Below, piece after piece: positions 52,249-61,157 of a stretch of 64,000 bases of DNA (the first letter of the stretch is position 1; the number at the start of each line of letters is the position of its first letter). The translations under genes and the position numbers were made by a program. Source of the DNA: Spartobacteria bacterium (lineage in GTDB: Bacteria > Verrucomicrobiota > Verrucomicrobiia > Chthoniobacterales > UBA10450); assembly GCA_003134765.1 (NCBI GenBank), contig PLCM01000011.1:62001-126000 (forward strand). The letters run 5' to 3'. The notes below the pieces were generated by a model that ran no database searches, was not told the origin of the DNA, and saw nothing but the letters and a program-made list of their open reading frames with translations.

Positions 52249-54023
52249 TTGGTATCCTGCGGAAATATTTTCGCGACGAGTTGTTGAAAGCGGGGCTCAT
52301 CCCGCAGCGGATCGAAAAGCGGATCGACTTTTAGCCAGGTGGTATCTGGACTTTCTGCATCGCCCCGAGCTTTCTCGAGGTAATCGAGGGCTGCCGCTTT
52401 GTCGCCGAGCCCCGTGTAGATGATGGTGTAGACGTAATTGCGGACGTAATGCTGACGCCCGGCCGCGTTCAGCTTTTCCAGAAGGTCGAGGGCCTTTTCT
52501 TTTTTGCCGGTTTCGGCGTAGGCCCGACCCAGGAGCGCAAGGATTTCGGGATCGTCGTCGAGCGCCGCTGCTTTCTCGTATTCCGCGATCGCACCGTTAA
52601 CCTCTCCTTTTAGGTAAAGAGCTTCACCCAGGTTCCAGCGGGCGTAGGCAAAATTGCCATCGAGCACGAGGGTCTTGCGCAGTTGGGCGATCGCGTCGTC
52701 ATAGCGGCGAGCAACGATGAGGGTGCTTCCCAGGTCCGCGTTGATAATAAGTGACAGCGGATCGAGCTCAACGGCGCGTTGGCCTTCCTTGATCGCTTCG
52801 TCAAATCGGCCCAGGGTGACCAGCAGGCTATTCCCGAACCAATGGTGCGCAGTAGCGTAGTTTGGATTGAGCTCGATCGCGCGTCGAAACTCCTGCTCGG
52901 ACGGCGCGAACTTGAAATCAAAAAGAAGCAACATCGCCAGGGCGGTGTGACCGTCGGAAGAAGTTTCATCCAGCTCGATTGCTTTGCGCGCCGCAACCGT
53001 TGCCTTCGGGAAAAAATCCATGGGCTTCCCGGCACCAAAGACCGGGATAAGGAGATACGTCTGGGCCAGGCCGGCGTAGGCACCGGAGTAAGTGGGATCG
53101 GCGGCGACGGCGCGTTCGAAAAATTCACCAGCGGTCTTCAAATCGGCGCCGGTGCGTTTGTTCCAGAAGAAGCGGCCCTTGAGATAGAGTTGGTAAGCTT
53201 CCGTGTTTTCTGTCGGACGGGCCGCGATCGCGCGCTGCTCGGAACCGGTCAGTTTCGCTTCGAGTGAGGATGCAATTTTCTGCGCCAGATCGGTCTCGAC
53301 CTGGAAAACGTCGATCAGTTTACGGTCGTAGGTTTCGGCCCAGAGGTGGGAGTCGTTCAGGGCGTTGAGTAACTGGACCGTGATCCGAACCTGATCGTTG
53401 GACTTCTGGACGCTGCCCTCGAGAATGTTCGCCACATTGAGCTGCTTCGCGATCTCGCGCAGGTCGGTAGGTGCGCTCTTGTATCGCTGGGTCGAAGTCC
53501 GCGAGATCACTTTCAAGTCTGCGATCCGGGCGAGGCGAGTGAGAATCTCGTCCTGGATGCCGTCGGCGAAATAGGCGTTGGCCTTGTCTTCACTCAAGTT
53601 TTCGAACGGCAGGACCGCGATCGATTTCAGAGGGGCGTTGGAAACGTCGCTTGAGCTGACTGGCTCGGGTTTCGCCCGGAAAACCTGATAGCCCAGGAGC
53701 GCCGCTGCGCAGATCGTGATGACCAGAATCAACGCCGCGAATTTTCGCCGGCTCCACTGCGGAATCTTTTCATCCGGTCGCACGTCTTCGGTGCGTTTCA
53801 TTCCCTCCGGCGTCATTTCGAACGCCCAAGCGATGACGAGCGCGAGCACGAACCCAGCAGTCAGCACCACCACAAACGCCTTCATCACCCAGGCCGGCGC
53901 TTCGAAGGTGGGCAAGAGAATCGACGCGGCCTGGATGAGCAGCCAGGCGATTACGGCATAAGCGACCGCAACCTTGTAAACGTTGCGCCGCTTCAGTTCA
54001 GAAAAAAAATTTCCCAAGTTCAT
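52245..54023 (-). CDS. TolB-like/TPR membrane protein
   Basis: A 592-residue protein. Two or three helices at the N-terminus (VAYAVIAWLLIQAASILLP, AFVVVLTAGFVLALVIAWAF and FAALILVITICAAALLGYQV) are followed by a TolB-type N-terminal domain (SIAVLPFENLSEDKANAYFA, then DGIQDEILTRLARIADLKVI, with 'LNVANILEGSVQKS'). Then come TPR repeats to the end. The same arrangement is common in proteins with adenylate-cyclase or DNA-binding domains at the N-terminus, here replaced by membrane helices. The next gene is coupled to it (ATGA). A sensor or scaffold role is a guess. Confidence 0.85.
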   Translation of the reverse strand: MNLGNFFSELKRRNVYKVAVAYAVIAWLLIQAASILLPTFEAPAWVMKAFVVVLTAGFVLALVIAWAFEMTPEGMKRTEDVRPDEKIPQWSRRKFAALILVITICAAALLGYQVFRAKPEPVSSSDVSNAPLKSIAVLPFENLSEDKANAYFADGIQDEILTRLARIADLKVISRTSTQRYKSAPTDLREIAKQLNVANILEGSVQKSNDQVRITVQLLNALNDSHLWAETYDRKLIDVFQVETDLAQKIASSLEAKLTGSEQRAIAARPTENTEAYQLYLKGRFFWNKRTGADLKTAGEFFERAVAADPTYSGAYAGLAQTYLLIPVFGAGKPMDFFPKATVAARKAIELDETSSDGHTALAMLLLFDFKFAPSEQEFRRAIELNPNYATAHHWFGNSLLVTLGRFDEAIKEGQRAVELDPLSLIINADLGSTLIVARRYDDAIAQLRKTLVLDGNFAYARWNLGEALYLKGEVNGAIAEYEKAAALDDDPEILALLGRAYAETGKKEKALDLLEKLNAAGRQHYVRNYVYTIIYTGLGDKAAALDYLEKARGDAESPDTTWLKVDPLFDPLRDEPRFQQLVAKIFPQDTK

Positions 54024-54050
54024 CGCGGCCAGCTGCTTTTATCTCCGAAG

Positions 54051-54085
54051 CAGTGACAAGTGACAAGTGACGAGTGACAAGTTCG
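54051..54085. repeat. Heptamer-periodic tract
   Basis: Units CAGTGAC, AAGTGAC twice, GAGTGAC and AAGTTCG, in the divergent promoter region of the TPR and isocitrate-lyase-like genes. Confidence 0.8.
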
Positions 54086-54103
54086 GATGTAAACTCGCGG
54101 CTC

Positions 54104-54913
54104 GTGCCAACAATCACTGAGCGACGACAAGCTTTCCGCGAACTTCACGATCGCGGCTGTTTCGCGTTGCCGAACCCATGGGATATCGGGAGTGCGAAGT
54201 ATCTTCAGCATCTCGGATTCAAGGCGATCGCGACCACCTCGGCCGGGTTCGCGTTTTCGCGCGGGCTGGCGGATAGCGCGGTCGGGCGCGACCTGATGCT
54301 GGCCCACATTCGTGAGATTGTAGAGACGACGGACCTTCCGGTGAACGCGGATTTCGAGAATGGATATGCGGATGATCCCGAAGGAGTGGCAGAGAGTGTG
54401 CGGCGCTGCGTGGAAACGGGTGTCGCGGGATTATCAATCGAGGATAATAGCTGGCGAGGGGATAAGCCTCTCTACAAAGTAGAACTGGCGGTGGATCGAA
54501 TTCGCGCGGCGAAGGCGGCCATCGGAGACAGCGGCGTGGTGCTGACGGGACGCGCGGAATGTTTTCTCGTCGGGGTGAACGATATTAATGAAGTGATCCG
54601 GCGGCTGACGGCTTATGCCGAGGCCGGCGCGGATTGCCTGTATGCGCCGGGCCTCCACGAGCGCGACCAGATCGCGGCCGTGGTGAGAGCGGCTGCGCCG
54701 AAACCGGTGAATCTTCTGATTGGCGGGTCCGGCGGACTAACGATGGGTGACGCTGCCGATCTAGGTGTCCGCCGTGTCAGCGTCGGCGGTGCGCTCGCGC
54801 GAGCCGCCTGGGGCGGATTCATTCGCGCCGCGAAAGGGCTCGCCGACACCGGAGCGTTCGATGGATTTGCCGGCGCGACGCCGTACGGAGAGCTTCAGGA
54901 TTTTTTCCGGTAA
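54104..54913 (+). CDS. Isocitrate lyase/PEP mutase superfamily protein
   Basis: A 269-residue TIM-barrel lyase of the PEP mutase/isocitrate lyase superfamily. Conserved segments are FALPNPWDIGSAKYL, IATTSAGFAFSRG (substrate loop), the metal-binding DLPVNADFENGYADDP and GLSIEDN, then VLTGRAECF and a late 'GADCLYAPGL'. The K-K-C-G-H loop of true isocitrate lyase is absent, so 2-methylisocitrate-lyase-like, phosphonopyruvate hydrolase or oxaloacetate decarboxylase activity is more likely. The start is GTG at 54104; an earlier GTG at 54074 lies in the heptamer tract and seems accidental. Confidence 0.88.
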   Translation: MPTITERRQAFRELHDRGCFALPNPWDIGSAKYLQHLGFKAIATTSAGFAFSRGLADSAVGRDLMLAHIREIVETTDLPVNADFENGYADDPEGVAESVRRCVETGVAGLSIEDNSWRGDKPLYKVELAVDRIRAAKAAIGDSGVVLTGRAECFLVGVNDINEVIRRLTAYAEAGADCLYAPGLHERDQIAAVVRAAAPKPVNLLIGGSGGLTMGDAADLGVRRVSVGGALARAAWGGFIRAAKGLADTGAFDGFAGATPYGELQDFFR

Positions 54914-54921
54914 TTCTGCCA

Positions 54922-54983
54922 TGGAGGGACGACCGCCGTGTCGTCCCAAAAATTAATGGGACGGGACGGAGCCCATCCCTCCA
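54922..54983. repeat. B-family repeat
   Basis: TGGAGGGACGACCGCCGTG to GACGGAGCCCATCCCTCCA, just after the lyase gene. Confidence 0.85.
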
Positions 54984-55046
54984 GGCGAATTTCGTCCGAA
55001 ACTTTTGCTGGCGGTTGGGGGTTTGTTCGGTAAACATTCCACCATG

Positions 55047-55514
55047 ATGAAGTGCTTACTTTTCGGCCTCGCCGGATTCCTCGCCCTTTGTCTGCCCGCC
55101 TTCGCGCAAGCTCCACTGCTCAGTGGCAGTTTACTGGATCAGCCATCGATCAATTCTCCCTGGGCTTCCCTGGAGAGCCAGGATCGTTTCATGTTTTCGA
55201 CGGCGTTCGGTTCCATGCGCGCGACGGAGCAGTTTCTGCCTGCCTTCGACCCGTCCTCGCCGCTCACCGCCGCTTATCTTTCTCCGACTGACAACAAGAG
55301 CTCCGTCGACAAGATCGTAGACTTGCGCGCGCCGAGCCAAATTCGGTACGGCGGCGAGATCGGATTTCTTTACGGAAAATCGACGGGAAGCGGCGTTGGC
55401 CGCGAAGATTTCGCCGGCTATGTCATCGGCACCGTGGGCAACGATAAATTCTCCATCACCGCCGGCTATTATCGCCAGGAAACGACTTACAGCGGTTCCC
55501 GCTTTCGGCGGTAG
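55047..55514 (+). CDS. Small secreted protein, unknown
   Basis: A 155-residue protein with a signal peptide (CLLFGLAGFLALCLPAFAQA). The mature sequence includes SPWASLESQDRFMFSTAFGS, 'KSSVDKIVDLRAPSQIRYGG' and a Gly- and aromatic-rich end with EIGFLYGKSTGSG and FSITAGYYRQETTYSGSRF. The alternating short strands could belong to one edge of a beta-barrel, or to an outer-membrane-associated protein. No family recognised. Starts at 55044 and 55047 are both possible. Confidence 0.75.
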   Translation: MKCLLFGLAGFLALCLPAFAQAPLLSGSLLDQPSINSPWASLESQDRFMFSTAFGSMRATEQFLPAFDPSSPLTAAYLSPTDNKSSVDKIVDLRAPSQIRYGGEIGFLYGKSTGSGVGREDFAGYVIGTVGNDKFSITAGYYRQETTYSGSRFRR

Positions 55515-55521
55515 GGCCGCT

Positions 55522-55581
55522 TGGAGGGACGACCTCTGTGTCGTCCGGGAATAATGGGACGGGACAGAGCCCGTCCCTCCA
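55522..55581. repeat. B-family repeat
   Basis: TGGAGGGACGACCTCTGTG to GACAGAGCCCGTCCCTCCA, between convergent genes. Confidence 0.85.
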
Positions 55582-55598
55582 AAAAATGGGGCGGACAA

Positions 55599-56072
55599 CT
55601 ACTTCGTCTCTGCTTTCGGCAGCGCGGTCGCCTGCCAGGCAATGACCTGCCATTTGCTGTTCCGTTTCAAGAACGTTCCAGTATTGAAATAATTCGCGAC
55701 CGTCTTGGTTCCAGCTTTGTCGGTGGTCGCGACCAGGCGAAACGCAACGACTGCGGTGTCGGCGTACTGTTGGATGCGAATGTCTTCGGCGGTGTAAATA
55801 GTGGTTCCGTCTTCCGGCTTGGGGGTCGCTGCCGTTTCCGCTCGCAACTCGCGCATGATGTCCGGCTTGCTCTTCCGGCGCCCGAGGGCGGACGTGTAGA
55901 CCAACTCGTCGGCCCAGAAACGATCGTGCATCGCGATGTCATTCTTGCTGGCGCCGGCTAGGAAATCCTGGAGAAGTTTCGTGAGCTCGGGGGCATCGGG
56001 CGCGGCCGTCTCGGCGCGAAGTCCGCAGGCCATGGCGAGCACAAGGATGGAAGAGAGAAGAATTCGTTTCAT
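55599..56072 (-). CDS. Secreted SnoaL/DUF4440-type NTF2-like protein
   Basis: A 157-residue protein with a signal peptide (ILLSSILVLAMACGLRAE) and an NTF2-like (cystatin-like, cone-shaped) domain: LLQDFLAGASKNDIAMHDRF, WADELVYTSALG, 'EDIRIQQYADTAVVAFRLVA' and KWQVIAWQATALP. Such folds bind small hydrophobic molecules, with no common activity. Two other secreted or soluble NTF2-like genes lie within 5 kb (59506 and 60656). Confidence 0.83.
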   Translation of the reverse strand: MKRILLSSILVLAMACGLRAETAAPDAPELTKLLQDFLAGASKNDIAMHDRFWADELVYTSALGRRKSKPDIMRELRAETAATPKPEDGTTIYTAEDIRIQQYADTAVVAFRLVATTDKAGTKTVANYFNTGTFLKRNSKWQVIAWQATALPKAETK

Positions 56073-56076
56073 TTGT

Positions 56077-56132
56077 TAAGTGACGTGTGACGAGTGACGA
56101 GTGACAAGGGAAAAATAGAAAGTAGAACGGAG
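56077..56132. repeat. Heptamer-periodic tract
   Basis: Units TAAGTGA, CGTGTGA, CGAGTGA twice, CAAGGGA, AAAATAG, AAAGTAG and AACGGAG. A second short tract at 56201-56235 has CAAAGGA, GAAAGTA, GAAAGCC and GGAAGTT. Between the two is an inverted, diverged I-element (56133-56205). Confidence 0.7.
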
Positions 56133-56205
56133 CCGCGGGGCAGCGAGCGACGTAGACCGAAGCCGGCGAGGTAGCCGGTGAGCAGTGGGAAACTGCGAAT
56201 CAAAG
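56133..56205. repeat. I-family element, inverted copy
   Basis: The reverse complement reads GCAGTTTCCCACTGCTCACC and GGCTACCTCGCCGG, matching the copies at 44010 and 44233 for most of its length, then diverges before CCCCGCGG. As at 44.3 kb, it adjoins a heptamer tract. Confidence 0.65.
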
Positions 56206-56226
56206 GAGAAAGTAGAAAGCCGGAAG

Positions 56227-57450
56227 TTAGACGTCGGGAACCATGGCGGGTGAACGGATGTGCTCGGGGCGGGGACCGATTCCGATCAGGCGGGCAGGAA
56301 GCCCGCTCATAAACGGGAACCATTGCAGCAGCCTCACGAATAGGGGCAGTGAATCGCCGCTTTCGGTTTCGCGTCCGGTCACGACGCGCCGGTGGATAAA
56401 TACCTGCATCGCCTGAATCACACGGGTCGGCCATTCCCGGCGCTTCTGGACTTTTTCCAGATCAGCCACCGAAACCGGGCCGGTTTTTAGTTTCGCGGCG
56501 AGCAGGTTTGCGGTCGCGACTGCGTCTTGCAGGGCGAGGTTGATGCCCACGCCGCCCGCCGGAGACATGGCGTGCGCGCTATCACCGATGCAGAGCAATC
56601 CTTCCCGGCACCACTTGCGCAGACGATTGATCTGCACCGTGAGCAGTTTGATTTTTGACCAATCATCCAGCGCAGCGATGCGATCCCTCAGAAACGGTGC
56701 CAGCGCGACGATCTCGCTCTGCAGGAAGGGCAATCCTTTCTCTTTGATCGCTTCGATACCACCCTTGGGAATCACGAAGCCCGCCTGGTAATAATCGTCG
56801 CGGTTGATCAGGACGAGCAGTTTGCCGTTACGAAAGAAGCCGAACAGCTGGTCGGGATCGCCCGGGCGTCGGGAGATGTGCATCCAAAGAGCGTCGATCG
56901 GCACGCCGAGCTCCTGAATCTCGAATCCAGCGCGGGTGTGCGTGGTGGCGTGACGGCCGTCCGCCCCGATGACCAGATCGGCGCGAAAGGCGAGTTCGCC
57001 CTCCGGATTTTTTGCGCGCACGCCCGCGACCCGCCCGCTTTCGAAGATGAGATCGATGACTTCGTGCTGCATGTGGAGGGCAAAGGAAGGGAAGCATCTG
57101 GCTTTGGCTGCGAAAAAATTTAGAAAATCCCATTGCGGCATGAACGCGATAAACTGGCAATGGGTCCGGAGCCGTGAGAAATCGGTCATCGTAACGGCGT
57201 GACCATTGAAGATCCCCTTCAATTGCTTCATTTCCTGATGCGGCAGCTTCAGGAACTCATCGAGCAACCCGAGCTCGTGCAAAAGTTCCAGGGTGGAAGG
57301 ATGAATCGTATCGCCGCGGAAATCGCGGTTGAAATCGGAGTGCTTCTCGAGGACCGCCACGTCCACCCCGGCGCGGGCCAGGAGGTAGCCGGTCATCATT
57401 CCAGCCGGACCGCCCCCTACGATGACGCAACGGGTGCGAATCTCAGGCAT
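56227..57450 (-). CDS. FAD-dependent aromatic-hydroxylase-like monooxygenase
   Basis: A 407-residue group A flavoprotein monooxygenase (PHBH/UbiH type). It shows the FAD-binding CVIVGGGPAGMMTGYLLARAG, the DG motif in DLVIGADGRHATT and the second FAD motif LLCIGDSAHAMSPAGGVGIN with NLALQDAVATANLLA. A hydroxylation of a phenolic or polyketide-like substrate with NAD(P)H and O2 is expected; substrate unknown. It precedes MetF by 63 bp on the same strand. The start at 57450 gives the usual short N-terminus before the FAD motif. Confidence 0.9.
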   Translation of the reverse strand: MPEIRTRCVIVGGGPAGMMTGYLLARAGVDVAVLEKHSDFNRDFRGDTIHPSTLELLHELGLLDEFLKLPHQEMKQLKGIFNGHAVTMTDFSRLRTHCQFIAFMPQWDFLNFFAAKARCFPSFALHMQHEVIDLIFESGRVAGVRAKNPEGELAFRADLVIGADGRHATTHTRAGFEIQELGVPIDALWMHISRRPGDPDQLFGFFRNGKLLVLINRDDYYQAGFVIPKGGIEAIKEKGLPFLQSEIVALAPFLRDRIAALDDWSKIKLLTVQINRLRKWCREGLLCIGDSAHAMSPAGGVGINLALQDAVATANLLAAKLKTGPVSVADLEKVQKRREWPTRVIQAMQVFIHRRVVTGRETESGDSLPLFVRLLQWFPFMSGLPARLIGIGPRPEHIRSPAMVPDV

Positions 57451-57513
57451 ATAAGGAAGTGGAGGTCAGCCGCCTTCGTCCGACAGCTGCCGGACTACGG
57501 CGCGCCAGGGAGG

Positions 57514-58446
57514 TCAGTTGGGAATTGAGGTTGAAATTTCTGCGGAGCGCTGGCGCGGAATTCCAAGACTGTCGAAGATGGTCCGCGTCGCGTCGGAGCG
57601 ATTGAGGGTATAGAAATGGATCCCGGCCACGTGGTTGTCGAGGAGATCGTGGCATTGCTCGAGCGCAAAGTGAACACCGACGCGCGTGACCATTTTCGAA
57701 TCGTCCTCACATCGCTGGAGTGCCCGTAAGAGTTTGGCGGGAAAACGGGCGCCACCCGCCAGCTCGGCGATGCGTTTGCAGCCGCTCATCGAAGTGATCG
57801 GCATGATCCCGGCGATGATCGGAACCCGAATTCCGGCGAGCTCGCAGCGCTCGCGGAAATCGTAGAAATCACGGTTGTCGAAGAAGAGTTGGGTTACGAT
57901 GTAGTCCGCGCCGGCGTCGACCTTCGCTTTCAGATGATCCATTTCCACGAGCCGATTCGGCGTGGCGGGATGGCCTTCTGGAAAACCGGCTACGCCAATC
58001 CCGAATCCGCGTGGGTCCGGATGGACCCCGGACTCGTTGAATCGGCGAATGAACTTCACCAGGTCACTGGCGTTTTGGAACGCGTCGCCTGACTTATCGT
58101 AAGCGCATCCGCGCGGCGGATCGCCGCCGAGCGCGAGAATATTTCCGATGCACGACTTCGCATAGCGGCGCAGGATCGAATCGATCTCCGCCTCGCTGTG
58201 GCAGACGCAGGTCAGGTGAGGAATCGGATCGAGCTTGGTCGTATTCTGAATGCGCTCGACGAGATCGTGCGTCAGGTCGCGGGTCGATCCGCCCGCGCCA
58301 TAGGTCACGCTGACGAAATGCGGCCCGTACGATTCCAGTTCGCGAATCGTCTGGTACAAACTTTCCGCGGCCTCCGGCGTTTTCGGCGGAAAGAACTCGA
58401 ACGAAAACGTCGGCGAATCCCCCCGCATGATGTCACTGATATGCAT
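57514..58446 (-). CDS. metF: Methylenetetrahydrofolate reductase
   Basis: A 310-residue MetF, the flavoprotein that reduces 5,10-methylenetetrahydrofolate to 5-methyltetrahydrofolate for methionine synthesis. Signatures: PTFSFEFFPPKTPEA (the catalytic Glu), FVSVTYGAGGSTRD, HLTCVCHSEAEID, NILALGGDPPRG, GVAGFPEGHP, KVDAGADYIVTQLFFDN and IIAGIMPITSMSGCKRIAEL. Length and ends are normal. The next gene on the strand (surE, upstream) ends 60 bp before it. The order surE-metF-monooxygenase may be one transcript. Confidence 0.95.
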   Translation of the reverse strand: MHISDIMRGDSPTFSFEFFPPKTPEAAESLYQTIRELESYGPHFVSVTYGAGGSTRDLTHDLVERIQNTTKLDPIPHLTCVCHSEAEIDSILRRYAKSCIGNILALGGDPPRGCAYDKSGDAFQNASDLVKFIRRFNESGVHPDPRGFGIGVAGFPEGHPATPNRLVEMDHLKAKVDAGADYIVTQLFFDNRDFYDFRERCELAGIRVPIIAGIMPITSMSGCKRIAELAGGARFPAKLLRALQRCEDDSKMVTRVGVHFALEQCHDLLDNHVAGIHFYTLNRSDATRTIFDSLGIPRQRSAEISTSIPN

Positions 58447-58505
58447 GAACTTCGAGCTACTGAGCCCTTAACATGGCGGACGGAGCGAGGAATTTCGACT
58501 GAAAT

Positions 58506-59195
58506 TCACAACAGCCGCACCGCTGTCACGGCGATTCGGCCACTGAAACAAACATCCACGTCCGCGCCGGGCATTCGATGGCGGAGTTGGTAATCGCCGG
58601 CGAAATAAAGGTCGCTCTCTTCTTCGTGTCGATAATTGAGGGGCAGGGGATTTGGATCAAGTTGGCACCAGACGATTTCAGGTGTCTCGGCCCCGGCCGG
58701 AAGATTCGGCAGGTTCACGTTATAGAAAAGGCCGGGCTCAACGGGTCTCGCCAGGATGTCGGCGAGGATTGGAGTGACCCACTTTGCGGCGCGCACCCAG
58801 TCGAACTCCACTTTGGATTTGCGATAGTGTGAGACCGCGATCCCGGGCCAGCCATGCAGAACGGCCTCGCGGACGGCGGCAACGGTGCCGGAGTAATGGA
58901 CGTCAGCGCCCAGGTTCGCGCCGTGATTGATTCCGCTCAGGATCCACTTCGCTTCCGGAACGACCTTGAGCAGTCCAAGTCGCACGCAATCCGCCGGCGT
59001 CCCGTGAATGGCGTAGCGTTGTTCGCCGCGCGGCTCGATCCGAACGCCGTCGTGCCAGGTCACGGCGTGGCTGACGCCGGACTGTGGCCCGGCCGGCGCG
59101 ACGACGACGGGCTCGCCGAAGGTGAGTGCCGCACTTCGCAACGCTTCGAGGCCGGCGGCATCAATGCCATCGTCGTTGGTAAGAAGAAATTTCAT
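58506..59195 (-). CDS. surE: 5'/3'-nucleotidase SurE
   Basis: A 229-residue SurE, a metal-dependent nucleoside-monophosphate phosphatase. The active site is visible at MKFLLTNDDGIDAAGLEAL (N-D-D-G), PAGPQSGVSHAVTW, 'AIHGTPADCVRLGL' and LSGINHGANLGADVHYSGTV. The start at 59195 is the ATG immediately before KFLLTNDDG; the upstream extension is rejected because it comes from a heptamer tract (59205-59253). Confidence 0.94.
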   Translation of the reverse strand: MKFLLTNDDGIDAAGLEALRSAALTFGEPVVVAPAGPQSGVSHAVTWHDGVRIEPRGEQRYAIHGTPADCVRLGLLKVVPEAKWILSGINHGANLGADVHYSGTVAAVREAVLHGWPGIAVSHYRKSKVEFDWVRAAKWVTPILADILARPVEPGLFYNVNLPNLPAGAETPEIVWCQLDPNPLPLNYRHEEESDLYFAGDYQLRHRMPGADVDVCFSGRIAVTAVRLL

Positions 59196-59204
59196 CGAAT
59201 CGGA

Positions 59205-59253
59205 AAGCGGAACGTCTAACGTCCAACGCTCAACGTCCAACGTCGAACTAGGA
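59205..59253. repeat. Heptamer-periodic tract
   Basis: Units GCGGAAC, GTCTAAC, GTCCAAC, GCTCAAC, GTCCAAC, GTCGAAC: six consecutive 7-nt units just upstream of surE. Confidence 0.85.
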
Positions 59254-59427
59254 AATCCAAGATGGCATGATTTGTCGTATCATTGTCATTCTGCCATTCC
59301 GGAATTTCGGCTACCGTCTCCTCGAATGACACCACTTGCATCGGATTCATCGGTTATGAGCAGGCGAATGCGCTCGATCTCGCCGGCCCGGCGGAAGGGG
59401 TCGCCAGGCTTTCGCGGAATGTTCGCG

Positions 59428-59468
59428 GCAGGCTGTCGCGAATTGCAGGCTGGCAGCCTGCGCTCCCC
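59428..59468. repeat. C-family half element
   Basis: GCAGGCTGTCGCGAATTGC and then AGGCTGGCAGCCTGCGCTCCCC: only the right arm of the C-family palindrome. Confidence 0.6.
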
Positions 59469-59505
59469 GGATGAAATCGCGCACGGATTGCGATAATGTG
59501 GCTCC

Positions 59506-59961
59506 ATGTACTCCGCCGACGTTGCTTCGATCGATGCCATTATTAAAGCGTCCTACCACACCATCTCAGGACCGGCGGGATGGAAACGCGATTGGGATCG
59601 GCAGCGCGCTTTGTTTCTTCCCGGCGCGCGGCTTATCCCGACGGCGACCAAAGCAGGAGAGAACGAAAGCAAGCTCTCTCCGCAGTTTCTCGACGTGGAA
59701 TCCTATATCGCGCGGGTCGAGCCGCTATTTCGTGAATTCGGATTTTACGAAACGGAGGTTGCGCGGCGCACCGAACAGTTCGGGCAGATCGCCCAGACCT
59801 GGAGCACCTACGAGTCGCGCCATCGGCCGGACGATCCGGAACCGTTCATGCGCGGCATCAATGGCTTTCAGTTATTCCACGACGCCACGCGCTGGTGGAT
59901 TGTGAATATTTACTGGCAGCACGAGAACGCCGCGCATCCGATCCCCGAAAAATATCTGTGA
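59506..59961 (+). CDS. SnoaL/DUF4440-like cytosolic protein
   Basis: A 151-residue NTF2-like protein without a signal peptide. Its elements are VASIDAIIKASYHTISGPAG, 'DWDRQRALFLPGARLIPTAT', SPQFLDVESYIARVEPLFRE and NGFQLFHDATRWWIVNIYWQ, which is the standard helix-strand pattern (WxRxxxLFxPxARL). Relatives are uncharacterised; a role in small-molecule binding is possible. A J-family repeat follows. Confidence 0.85.
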   Translation: MYSADVASIDAIIKASYHTISGPAGWKRDWDRQRALFLPGARLIPTATKAGENESKLSPQFLDVESYIARVEPLFREFGFYETEVARRTEQFGQIAQTWSTYESRHRPDDPEPFMRGINGFQLFHDATRWWIVNIYWQHENAAHPIPEKYL

Positions 59962-59992
59962 ACGCCGGGGCGGGCAGGAAGCGGTAAAGACG

Positions 59993-60069
59993 CTGTAGTC
60001 GCCTCGCTCTGTCGAGGCGTTGCAACGCGCTGCGACCAGCGGCGCGGCGACAGAGCGCCGCGGCTACAG
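59993..60069. repeat. J-family inverted repeat
   Basis: CTGTAGTCGCCTCGCTCTGTCG to GACAGAGCGCCGCGGCTACAG. Similar to 37455-37537. Confidence 0.75.
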
Positions 60070-60083
60070 CGAGTGGAACTTGG

Positions 60084-60440
60084 TCAAGGCGGGGCAGGCC
60101 GCTGCGCGGCATCGTAAAGAGCCGCGTAAAGCGTATCCAATCCTACCGGCTTCATGAGCACCGCCACTGCGCCGGAACCGCCGATCTCCCGGTGCGCACC
60201 AGACACGAGGATGACACGCGCTTCAGGATATTTGGCCACGATATTGCGGCAGGCGGTGGCGCCGTTGAGTTTCGGCATTTGATAATCCATCAGGACGACA
60301 TCGGGATGATGCCGCCCGTAGGCGTGGATCGCTTCCAAACCGGAGCCTACGACCTCAACCACTTCATGCTGGCAGCGGCGCACGAGTTCCGCCAGCGAGG
60401 TCCCGACACTTTTCTGATCGTCCGCGATCAAGACGCGCAT
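60084..60440 (-). CDS. Single-domain response regulator
   Basis: A 118-residue CheY-like receiver domain: MRVLIADDQKSVGTSLAELV has the acidic pair, VVLMDYQMPKLNG the phosphoacceptor Asp, VILVSGAH the Ser/Thr switch residue and AVLMKPVG the Lys. There is no output domain, so it should signal by protein contact. No histidine kinase is near. The start at 60440 is the ATG right before the first beta strand; the longer frame passes through an A-family repeat. Confidence 0.92.
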   Translation of the reverse strand: MRVLIADDQKSVGTSLAELVRRCQHEVVEVVGSGLEAIHAYGRHHPDVVLMDYQMPKLNGATACRNIVAKYPEARVILVSGAHREIGGSGAVAVLMKPVGLDTLYAALYDAAQRPAPP

Positions 60441-60487
60441 GGCCGCAAGATGGCAGAAGTTCGCGTGCGAGCCGAGTCGATTTAAGT

Positions 60488-60597
60488 GGTAGGGACGGCG
60501 CGCTGCGCCGTCCGCGAGTTTGCACGACCCGAAAGTGTTTTCATTCCGATTGGTAATGAGTCGGAGCAACGGACGCCGCAGCGCGGCGTCCCTAGCC
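60488..60597. repeat. A-family repeat with a long loop
   Basis: GGTAGGGACGGCGCGCTGCG to GCCGCAGCGCGGCGTCCCTAG. It lies in the shared upstream region of the response regulator and the NTF2-like gene. Confidence 0.8.
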
Positions 60598-60655
60598 AAA
60601 GGCAGCGGAACCTCGCGGCCTTGTCGCGAGTCGCGATTTTGTTCATCCTCGCGGC

Positions 60656-61141
60656 ATGAAGCGATTTGTCCGCGGACTGATTTTGGGATCGTTATTGCCC
60701 TGCCTCTTGCTTGTTGCTCCGGCGGCAGAGGCGCCGGACAAAGCCCAGGCGGAATTGTTCCAAACGATCGCCGGGCTGGATACCGAGATTTTTGACGCGT
60801 TCAACAAGCACGACGTTGCCCGGCTGATGTCGCTCTTCACGGAAGACCTGGAGTTTTATCACGACACCGGTGGCCTCTCCAACTACGCGGAGAACACCGA
60901 TGGTTTTAAGAAAATGTTTGCCAGCACTCCCGATATCCGGCGCGATCTCGAGGCAGGCAGCCTCCAGGTTTTCCCAATCAAGGGCTATGGCGCCATGGAG
61001 ATCGGCCGGCATCGCTTTTGCCACAAGGAAAATGGCAAAGATGAGTGCGGCACGTTCGGGTTCGCGATGGTCTGGCGGAAGACTGGGAGTTCATGGAAGA
61101 TCTCGCGCGTCCTGAGTTATGGGCACCAGCCTTCTCATTGA
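60656..61141 (+). CDS. Secreted DUF4440/SnoaL-like protein
   Basis: A 161-residue secreted NTF2-like protein; the signal peptide is RGLILGSLLPCLLLVAPAAEA. The domain shows IAGLDTEIFDAFNKHDVARL, MSLFTEDLEFYHDTGG and WRKTGSSWKISRVLSYGH, all characteristic of DUF4440. It resembles the protein at 55599-56072 in fold but not closely in sequence. Confidence 0.85.
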   Translation: MKRFVRGLILGSLLPCLLLVAPAAEAPDKAQAELFQTIAGLDTEIFDAFNKHDVARLMSLFTEDLEFYHDTGGLSNYAENTDGFKKMFASTPDIRRDLEAGSLQVFPIKGYGAMEIGRHRFCHKENGKDECGTFGFAMVWRKTGSSWKISRVLSYGHQPSH

Positions 61142-61157
61142 GCGACTTCGCAGCAAT

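Noticed and set aside
54074..54104. GTG at 54074 as the start of the lyase gene
   Set aside because: It lies in the heptamer tract, and the family N-terminus starts after 54104.
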